Assembly (NCBI GenBank): GCA_958496175.1
Contig: OY292275.1
Location: 22,421,001 to 22,485,000 of the forward strand
Length of the DNA: 64,000 nucleotides
From: Sisyra terminalis
Taxonomy: Eukaryota > Arthropoda > Insecta > Neuroptera > Sisyridae
Reading direction: 5' to 3'
Below, in pieces: positions 55,508 through 64,000 of this stretch. The notes beneath the pieces are model-generated. The model searched no databases. It saw nothing but the letters and a program-made list of their open reading frames with translations, and had not been told where the DNA came from. Each line of letters opens with the position of its first letter. Position 1 is the first letter of the stretch. The position numbers were made by a program, and so were the translations under genes.

Positions 55508-57265
55508 ATGTTGGAAGAAGCACAACACAAGGATAGATGCATTGAAAATTTTCCGCAAGCATACGATTGGGATTATACGCCTTATAAACAATGTGATTTT
55601 AGCGATTATGTGTTAAATACTTGTAGAAGTATAAGGGATGTTAAATCCCCTATGTCTTCTATAAGAATTTGTAAAATGATAGTTCTCGGAGATGTTGCCG
55701 TAGGTAAAACCAGTTTAGTTAATAGGCAAGTTGCAACATATTTCTCAATATCACTTTCCTTTTTTATTTAACTCAATTTCACTTAAATAAATATATTAAA
55801 TTATTATTATATTTTTAAAAAAAATTGCTTTTTAGATTTTGTCATCAAACTTTTGATACTACTTATAAGGCAACAATTGGAGTGGATTTTGAAGTAGAAC
55901 GTTTTGATATATTAGATATACCTTTTAATGTTCAAATGTAAGTATAATAATGAAAGATCAATGTTTTTTTGATGAATAATTAACAAAAAATGATGAATAC
56001 ATAAATTCTCAAATGGATTATAAAGGATTAATAAAATTGGCTTATTTTTTTAGATGGGATACTGCTGGACAAGAACGTTTTAAATGTATCGCACAATCGT
56101 ATTACCGCTCAGCTCATAGTAAAAAATTTATTTTGTATTTTGAATTCTTTAATAATTGAAAATTATCATTTGCAGTTATTCTTTTAGTATTTGATTTTAC
56201 TAATTTAATGACTTTATCTCACTGCCGTGATTGGTTAGAAGAAGCGATTCGTGTTTCAAATCGACAACCATTTATTTTTTTAGTGGGCACAAAGAAAGAT
56301 TTATTAGTAAGTGAAGGGCTTAAACCAATTTAAAATAACTAACTACTAACAAGTTACATATATCTAAGTACTAATAAAACGGCTCAAGTGTACCTACTTT
56401 AGCACACCCACAATCTGGCAACATTGCATTTTCAACTTTGTTTTTAATTCAATTCGTGATTAAATCGATCCATAATGAAAATTTAGCTACAAAAGAGAGA
56501 ATTATACCATATTAGAATTGAACAAAAATTAACAAAAACATTAACAAAAATATCGCGAATTAAATTAAAAACAAAGTCGAAAATGCAACGTTGCCAGATT
56601 GTGCGTGTGCTAAAATACACTTGAGCCAATAAAACAGCTATTACTGTAGTGTAGCATTACGTTTCTGCGAGGATTTTGTAATCCTCAGGCAATTACCACT
56701 AACAACAATCAAAAACACTAATTAGAAACGTTATTATAGAAACGTAAGCACTAGATAACGAAAACGAAATCCTCACTGAAATTTAGTACTATATTAAAAT
56801 AATATTTGTTTTTCTAATAGCTCTATAGAGTACATGTATCCTAGTAGTAATATAAAGTAGTAGAGACGATCCAGTCTTTAATTGATTGATTAGCTATATT
56901 TAATATTTTTTTTTATATTTTTTATGTGAAAAACAGGCAAATGATGCGTGTACTGGAATAGAGCAGCACATTACAAAAACTGCGTCGGAATTAAATGCAG
57001 AATATTGGCCAGTTTCCGCTCGAACAGGAGAAGGAATTCAGAAATTGTTTCAAAGGATGACAGCTTTAACCTTTAATGAAATCATTGAAAAAGAAAAAGA
57101 TACCATTCGAGCTTTAGATATCAGTTCAGATTTAACGAGTAAATTATTTATACTATTTATTTAGTTGAAATGGATAATTAACAGTGTTTTATTATTTGGG
57201 TTTTAGATTTAAAAGGTGATAAAATCGTCAGTACTCATCGACCATCCTGTGGAGGATGCAACTGA
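55508..57265 (+). CDS. Rab34/Rab36-type small GTPase
   Basis: This Rab GTPase is of the subfamily linked to Golgi/lysosome positioning and, in vertebrates, early ciliogenesis. Exons are 55508-55725, 55836-55937, 56054-56118, 56176-56306, 56937-57138 and 57207-57265, in phase, giving 258 residues (human RAB34 259). A long N-terminal extension of about 55 residues precedes the G domain. Nucleotide motifs: GDVAVGKT (P loop), YKATIGVDFE (switch I; the subfamily signature VDFEVERFDILDIPF follows), WDTAGQERFKCIAQSYYR (switch II), GTKKDL and SAR. The first intron uses a GC donor (AG|GCAAGT). The C-terminus ends SCGGCN, with the two cysteines separated by two residues, unlike the usual CC or CXC. A hAT-like MITE lies in intron 4. 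The start ATG is the first in the frame that begins after a stop-rich leader. Confidence 0.93.
56381..56627. mobile_element. hAT-like palindromic MITE, copy D, with 8-bp target duplication
   Basis: This 247-bp copy starts GGCTCAAGTG and ends CACTTGAGCC, and is flanked by perfect AATAAAAC repeats (56373-56380 and 56628-56635). The internal arms ATCTGGCAACATTGCATTTT / AAAATGCAACGTTGCCAGAT are inverted. The extra length comes from a short AACAAAAATT repeat in the middle. It sits in intron 4 of the Rab gene. Confidence 0.88.
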
Positions 57266-57735
57266 AACGTAACCGTTTATGAAAGATCCTGAATTTTACT
57301 AAAGTACTTTACTAGTATTTTTCTTTAATTACCTCTTACCTATAAATGAATTTTTATTTCGAATCATTATAATTGATTAATTGTAAGTGGCAGAAACCAT
57401 GTAGTAAGGATGCATTGATATTTATCTTTGTTCTTTGAATAACGTAAAAATAGTCATTTTTGTGCCATACCTTTTTAGTTTTTTTAGTTTTTTTTTATCT
57501 ATAACTAAATCATTTGATGGAATTCAACTAAAAATTCAACTTTATCGTGAAATAAAAAAAATCGTGTAATTAGGGGTGGCCAACCCAAATGATATTGTGG
57601 TACATTTGGAAAATACATCATAACTTCGCGGGCAAAATACAAAACTATATTTCTTCATATTTTATATAGATACATAGGAAATATTTTTAATGTATTAGTT
57701 TTCACCACTTTGTCCTTAATAAAATAAAAATATTT
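57266..57735. other. Downstream flank of the Rab gene
   Basis: This AT-rich 3' flank has a possible polyadenylation signal AATAAA at 57551-57556 and no gene. Confidence 0.5.
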
Positions 57736-57949
57736 GGTTCAAGTAGAACAGTAGAATCTGGCAACGTTGCATTACTGTTTTATTTTTTATTTATTCACGA
57801 TTTTTTCGTCAATGCAATTCTTATATGATATAATTTTCTCTTTTGTGGCTAAATTTTTATTACGGACCGATTTACTCGCGAATTAAATTAAAAGCAAAGT
57901 AGAAAATGCGACTTTGCCAGATTTGACTATTCTAAAAGGGACTTGAGCC
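57736..57949. mobile_element. hAT-like palindromic MITE, copy E, with 8-bp target duplication
   Basis: This 214-bp copy starts GGTTCAAGTAGAACAG and ends TAAAAGGGACTTGAGCC, flanked by perfect AAATATTT repeats (57728-57735 and 57950-57957). It shares the inverted arms ATCTGGCAACGTTGCATT / AAATGCGACTTTGCCAGAT. Confidence 0.88.
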
Positions 57950-57957
57950 AAATATTT

Positions 57958-60900
57958 TTTAAATGTGGGAAGAATCTCGCGGTCTGGCAAAATGGTCAAG
58001 TGGTTTGACCACCCTTGGTCTAAATCAATGGTTCTCAATGGGAATAGCATTACCGGCATTACCCCTCAGCGAGTGTGGAATCTTTCAAAGGAGGTGACAG
58101 TGTTTACATAGACAAACGACAGGGGGCCTCGAGAAGGATCATGGTATTTTTCTTTCTGTTTTGGAAACTTGTAACAATGGACTATTATGCGAAAGAGAGG
58201 CTTTAGGGTTTTTTTCTCATAAAAAAAATCTGGTTCAAGAAATTTTAGTAACCTATGGTTTATATAGAAGTAACAATAAAACAACTATTTTAGGTATGAT
58301 CGTAGAAAATTAACTTGAATCAATTATAAATTAATTTTAATCTTAGGGGCCATTGACAAACCCTGTAAGGATTTGATGGAGGAGAAATAGTGGAATTTAA
58401 AAACGGCAAATTTTACTTTAAGTAATGACCCTTTAAGCGAGTAATTCTGGTCTGCTTGGAAAAAAGACAACTATAGGAATCTGTGTATATTTTAACGCAA
58501 CGCTCGAATATTGATTTTTATAAGTAAAACTTATGAAAATATAATGATGTATTAGATTTGTGTTATATTTATAAGGCCTAAGCTTGAAGAGTATAAAAAC
58601 GTAAGCGATTTGCTCGTGACCGTAGGGAAACATTGAATATTGGCAACTACAGTTGATAAATATCAAAAAGTAGATCGAGATTGAAAAAATTAAAAAATAA
58701 CCAAAATAAAGGGGAATTGTTTTAGTCATATTAAAAAAATGGTCAATAAAACGGCATATTCTGGACTTTGTACATTGTACTGCAGTCTTAAATTTTAAAA
58801 TCAAGTAGAACAATAAATTTTATTAATTCTAAAGAAAATATTAACACGAATTATTATAATAAATATATTGGATTCTTTTGGAACGAGATTCTATATGACA
58901 TATATTATAGGCTGCGAATCCTTCATACCAGTCTTGATAAATATGAAAATCATTCATTTTCCAATTAATTTTTAATAAATTGTTCCTTGATTCTTAATAG
59001 TTTTTGATAAGTGTGTTCGGCACAATTATTATTTAGCCTAGTTACTGATTTTAGGATTTGTATAATTGGGAAATATATTATATAGTTTAAAAAATAGAAT
59101 ATTGTGCAACCAAGGAAAAATGAATCAAGAAATTCGGCAATTGTCAGGGAAATCTTGTTACTCATGAATTTAATTAAAAAAATAACTAAATAAGTACGAA
59201 TTTTTAGATGAAACATCAATTGATTTTAATATTATGAAAGCAGTAAAAAAATATTTTTAAACATTTTTTATACAGTTAAGTATTGTAGGTATATTGTATT
59301 TTTAAATATTGATTTCATAGTTTTTATATTCAAAAAATGTGTAAAACTATATATGCAATGAAATAAAACTACTTTGAAACTTAAATATTATAGGTATTTT
59401 AAATTTTATTTAAGTTTACTAATTATTGCTATTATAGAAGGAAAATGACCTACTAAATATTCTAACCTAAAATTTTATAATCTTTGGAATGGAAATTTTC
59501 CTCATTTGTGAATAATTATACTGTTTAAATTTATGGTAAACAATTAAACAAATTTCAAACTAATACTTATTATTGGCCAAGATATTTGAATTTACGTTTG
59601 TCGTTATACGGAATAATGTGGAACGATGAGCTAATTTTTTGAAAGATTATCAATGCAGTATATGCCACAAATAGTATTAGTGACTAATATTAGTAGTTAG
59701 AATTTAGACATGTAACTATTCCAGTTGAAAATGAAGGCTTGATTTTAGCAGATTTTTACTGCTTACATTTGTAGTGTTCTTTAGCCCTGAAATTGCTTCG
59801 TCACAAATGTAAATTACATTCATATACATTTACAATCCGTTCGCTGTTTTAGTATTGCGCTGTCGTCAGCCAGACCCACTGATCCATCTAGGTCTGTGGA
59901 AGTATCTCATTATTTTTTTTTTAAAACACTTTCTACACTTTATTCATCAAAAACCAAAAATTCCAGTGAAATCATTCCAATCTTTTGTGCAAAAGTGTTT
60001 AATTAATTAGTTTTTAATTCGTGATATCTTCTTTTTTATTAATTTCGCACGATTTTTAAGGTAAGTTTCAGTCACATGTACCTGTAACATTTAAGTACAT
60101 TATTAAGAATTACTTCTATATACAATTTTTACTAAGAATTATTTTTTTATATATTGCTTGAACTTAATCATTAAAGAAGTAGTAAATATTAATTATATCA
60201 TTTGTTCTACTTTTATCTTTTTTATATTCTTCAAAACACTCGATTTAATAATGAAAGTAAAAAGTCGGTAAGAATGTACAGTAGTTATCGTGAAATATTA
60301 TTTTTTTAAAATCCATAAAACACGTAACATTATACCATCAACTAGGACAAGTTATCTTTTCCAAAAGTAAGTCTCAAATTAAATATTATTACTCTTTCCA
60401 TTCGCATTACAAATAACTAATTTAAAGAAATCTTAGTATGTAAATACGTAATGAGAGTAGTTCAACTTGAACAAATTGTGAATGGGAATAATAAATAAAA
60501 TATTTTATTTCTTCCATTAGCCAAACTTCGTTCGATTTAATCTTGATATATTTTCGTTCATCTTAATTGTTCTTACTGTTATAAAGCTGATACGAATTAC
60601 TTGATATATTCAACTATTCGTTTAACTATTTCTATAGCTTTATTGTAGCTTGATAAAAATATTCAAGTCATTCTTCTATATTTTATTCATACATGACATC
60701 ATTTTTTTCAAATCGATTAGGCTTTCATGTAAGTAAAGGATTCTTTTTTTATAATTTTCGAAAATAACCACAAGTTCTTTCACCTTGATTGCCACGTGGA
60801 AACAATAGTACTCAGGTAAAATTACATCACCCAATCATAGAAAAAAACGGAATTCATGTAATTATATAAATAAATAATTCAGGTAAAAATTAATCCGTCT

Positions 60901-62360
60901 AAGTAATCTAAAAGAAGTATATTACTTTAATTGTTAAATTCATCTTATTGATAAATATAAATTTATCATCACTTGTGTAGATTTTATAAGCACGTGGCGT
61001 TTAGTACAGTTTAAAGTTCGTTTAAAATAATTTTAATCTTGCTTTTAATGATAAAAACACTAGTTGATGTTTGAAATCATTTTATAAACTTATTAAAACC
61101 ACTTTTATTTCAGAGATCCCCAAACTGAATTATAAATGAAGGCTAAAGTGTTTGTTCATATATTTAATAATCATTGGTATCTATTATAGTCAATTATTAT
61201 TGAAATGAAGGTTAACAGTTGCATTGGTACTATTGCGAGTTAAATATTGCAATTTTTAGACCAATACATTTATTTATTGGTAGAATCATTTGATTATGTA
61301 TTAATAATGGAATCAATAAGAGGAATATAAGTGCAGTGGTTATAGTTATCTTATCATTAAAGGATAAGACTATAATATTGAAGTAGGTACCTATTTTTAA
61401 AAACACATAGAAAACGTGAAGACACTTGTAGAAAAGCCTCGTGACTCATAATGGAAAGTATGCATTTTTATTTTCTCCAAAGTATACGTATTAATCAATT
61501 AGTGAGAATTATTTGACAAGGTTGCCTTCATAATATTCATGCTAGAAATGATAAAATTAAGTTTTATAATTTCAAAGAGTTGTTGAAATTTAATGCTGTA
61601 AATTTGTATTTTTATAACGGACGTTTGAAGACCCGTTGTTTATTATGCTACTCTAAACTTTAGTTGTCAATTCCACTGAATTTACTTGTTAGTTAATGAA
61701 AAAACGTGTTAGCCATTTATTAGATATATTTAAAGAGAGAAAAAATATTTTATTTCATTGTCAATTTAAACTAAAGAAGGGTGCATTTCAAACCTTATAG
61801 AAGATTTATAATTAATAAGTTGGGAATATTTTGAATATTGGTTTGTTTAGGAATCAATCATATACATTTTTTTACAAAATGATAAAAGTTTTAGGTTTTT
61901 TTTTTATTGGATACTTATTATTAGTGTTAATATTCTGTAATAGACAAAAGGAAAGGATTAAAATGGCTCCACGGAAATAATTGTATATAAATTCTTATAC
62001 ATAATAAAATTTGAACTGGACTTCCCCAGTTTACTCGCAAAAAGATATTAAAAGTATGGAATTTATTTATTTATTGTTTTACAAATTATAAAGTTATAGT
62101 TAATTTTAACTCAAATTATTTCGGCAACTCACAAAAGTATTGTAACAATTTTAATACGGAAATATTTGAATGCATGTCAGAATAAATTAATTAAAACTTT
62201 AACTTTGCCATCTTAAAAAGTAATAGTTTTTATTTTATCACGAATTATTATGTATTCGACCAATATTCTATTTCCAAGCTGCAATTTATTTGAAGGCAAT
62301 TGATTAATTAATGTGTTAAGTTTAATTTTGAATTTGACGCCTTTTTTATTAATAAAACAA
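57958..62360. other. Long gene-poor region
   Basis: This is 4.4 kb of AT-rich sequence. A SINE-like fragment with GGTCAAGTGGTTTGACC lies near 57981-58020. Frames at 58066-59219 are low-complexity and unassigned. A less AT-rich patch near 59860-59900, followed by a clean GTAAGT donor at 60061, could be a non-coding first exon. Nothing else is recognisable. Confidence 0.5.
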
Positions 62361-62495
62361 TGTTATAGCTAACTTGATGTAATCAATATAATAATATACC
62401 CGATATAATTTTTGTCAGCATTAAAACATATATTGCAATTATAATAAAGTTCATTTCTACTGTGTGTGGTAATTATTTAATATATAAAAATAACA
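62361..62495 (+). mobile_element. 5' LTR of a copia-type retrotransposon (inferred)
   Basis: The stretch starts TGTTAT and ends ATAACA, a 6-bp inverted terminal pair, directly before a copia-type primer site. It has AT-rich TATA-like runs and an AATAAA at 62443-62448. At 135 bp it is short for an LTR. The left border is inferred because the 3' LTR is outside the window. Confidence 0.6.
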
Positions 62496-62509
62496 GGTTA
62501 TGGGCCCAG
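62496..62509 (+). other. Copia-type primer binding site
   Basis: GGTTATGGGCCCAG immediately follows the CA end of the LTR. It is the same word that serves Drosophila copia, which primes on an internal fragment of initiator tRNA-Met. Confidence 0.8.
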
Positions 62510-62672
62510 TATAGTCCAGAATAAATCAAAAATAAAGGCAGTGAGGAAAATTATCTTTGAAAAACTGAAAATATTATTAAAAGAAAACACAACCTTAAAA
62601 TCCGGTTTGTGACGTTTTGTTAAAATTTCACGTGGTCTTATTCGTGTCTGAACTTAGAAAAATTTTGTGAAA

Positions 62673-64000
62673 ATGACTTCAAATAATCAAATGACTCTGA
62701 TTGAAAAATTAACTGGTCGCGAAAATTACGCAACTTGGCAATTTGCGGTCAAAACATATCTACAACATGAAGAATTGTGGGAGTGCATCGAACGAGATTC
62801 AGACAGTGGAATAAATGTGAAAAAGGACTTAAAAGCAAAAACAAAAATTATTCTCCTGATAGATCCAATAAATTATGTGCACATTCAAGAAGCTAACACT
62901 GCTAAGGAAGTCTGGGACAAATTGTCATCCGCCTTCGATGACTCTGGGCTGACACGCCGCGTTGGTTTGCTGCGTGATCTTTGCAACACCACACTTACTG
63001 GATGTCAAAACGTAGAAGAATATGTGAGCAAAATAGTAGGTACTGCTCATAAACTTCGGAACATTGGTTTTAAAGTGGATGATGAGTGGCTCGGTACATT
63101 GCTGCTCTCCGGTCTACCTGAATCGTATCAACCAATGATAATTGCAATTGAAAGCTCCGGCATGAAGATAACTTCTGATTCCGTAAAAGCAAAATTATTA
63201 CAAGATGTTAGGCAACCTGAAAACGACTCGACTGCTTTTACCGTTAACAAGAAATTCCAGAAAAATTATAAAAAGCCATTCAAGGGTCCTAGATGCTACA
63301 ATTGTAATAAATATGGTCATAAAAGTCCAGAATGCAAATCCAAAAACAAGAGTACACAACAAAAGAAAAGTAGTCCATCATATGCTGCCGTGTTTGTTGC
63401 GACATCTACACAAGACAATTGTTGGTATGTGGATTCTGGTGCATCCTCACATATGACTAAAAATAAAAATTTGCTTTTAAATCAAACAACTCCTAGTATT
63501 CGAAATATAAGGGTTGCAGACAACAAAGAATTATCCGTGCAATGCTCAGGACAAGTGAGCCTAGATATATATAATAATGATGGGATAGAAAATAAGGTGC
63601 TGTTTAGGAATGTTCTGTATGTTCCAGAACTTGCGACTAATTTGCTGTCCGTGAGCCAGATTATACGAAATGGTGGCCAAGTAAAATTTAACAAAACAGG
63701 CTGTGTTATTATGAACAGTCAAGGTCAGATTGTAGCAACAGCGAGTATTAGCAACAACATGTACCGGCTTAATATGCGCGAAGGAGGCTATGCATGCATG
63801 TCCGATGTTGAAAATCAAGATGCTTACCTGTGGCACCAAAGAATGGGACACCTTAATTTTCATACTTTAAAGAAAATGACAGAAAACACTGATCATGTAA
63901 TTTTCTCAGCAAAATCAGAAAATCTGACATGTGTAACGTGTAAAGAAGGTAAACAGGCACGACTACCTTTCAAAAGTGAAGGTTCCAGAACTAAAAATCT
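62673..64000 (+). mobile_element. Copia-type gag-pol open frame (partial, intact so far)
   Basis: This is the polyprotein of a Ty1/copia LTR retrotransposon. The frame from the ATG at 62673 is open for 442 codons and runs off the window. Visible in order: a UBN2-type Gag domain (from about 62700, with LTGRENYATWQFAVK and VWDKLSSAF), a CCHC zinc knuckle CYNCNKYGHKSPEC at about 63294-63335, an aspartic protease with WYVDSGASSHMT near 63425-63460, and the gag-pre-integrase zinc motif (WHQRMGHLN, then CVTC) at about 63830-63945. Reverse transcriptase and integrase lie beyond the window. Gag and protease are in one frame, as in copia. The lack of stops or frameshifts suggests a young insertion. 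Base composition is less AT-rich than the surroundings. Confidence 0.93.

Overview
The window is nuclear DNA of an animal, almost certainly an insect. It is strongly AT-rich. Its genes have short GT-AG introns, AATAAA signals, replication-dependent histone genes with animal-type stem-loop 3' ends, a copia-type LTR retrotransposon whose primer site resembles that of Drosophila copia, and a ribosomal L23A protein with the histone-H1-like N-terminal extension known from Drosophila. I cannot assign the order from sequence alone. Exon boundaries were found by hand from splice consensus, reading phase and resemblance to known families.

Layout. 1-4210 (+): the 3' end of Nup358/RanBP2, tail-to-tail with sarcosine dehydrogenase (4475-7849, -). 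9841-10422 (+): ATP synthase subunit g. 11444-13138 (-): Tom70. 13610-14254 (-): histone H1. 17662-26268 (+): LRPPRC (bicoid stability factor type), a long gene whose introns hold transposon debris. 26805-29426 (-): syntaxin 5, head-to-head with TRIM9 (29826-37790, +). 41211-41621 and 43081-43392 (-): single histone H3 and H4 genes. 46446-46812 (+): LYRM9, a three-exon gene with only short exons, followed after 10 nt by TRMT44 (46823-49454, +). 50850-52404 (-): RpL23A. 55508-57265 (+): a Rab34/36-type GTPase. 57266-62360 is long and gene-poor. 62361-64000 (+): the 5' part of a copia element with an open gag-pol frame that runs off the window.

The genes do not form one pathway. Five products are mitochondrial (Sardh, ATP synthase g, Tom70, LRPPRC, LYRM9) and three are histones. 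The three histone genes share the same U7-type downstream element, so they are probably processed together although they lie apart.

The most unusual features are: LYRM9 and TRMT44 separated by 10 nt, suggesting a two-cistron transcript; a phase-preserving 33-nt candidate microexon in TRIM9; a GC-AG intron and an atypical prenylation tail in the Rab gene; and several non-autonomous repeat families. The repeats are a hAT-like palindromic MITE with five copies and perfect 8-bp target duplications at two of them, a tRNA-derived SINE with A and B boxes, a second MITE family with CCCTGTTA ends, and several single foldback elements.
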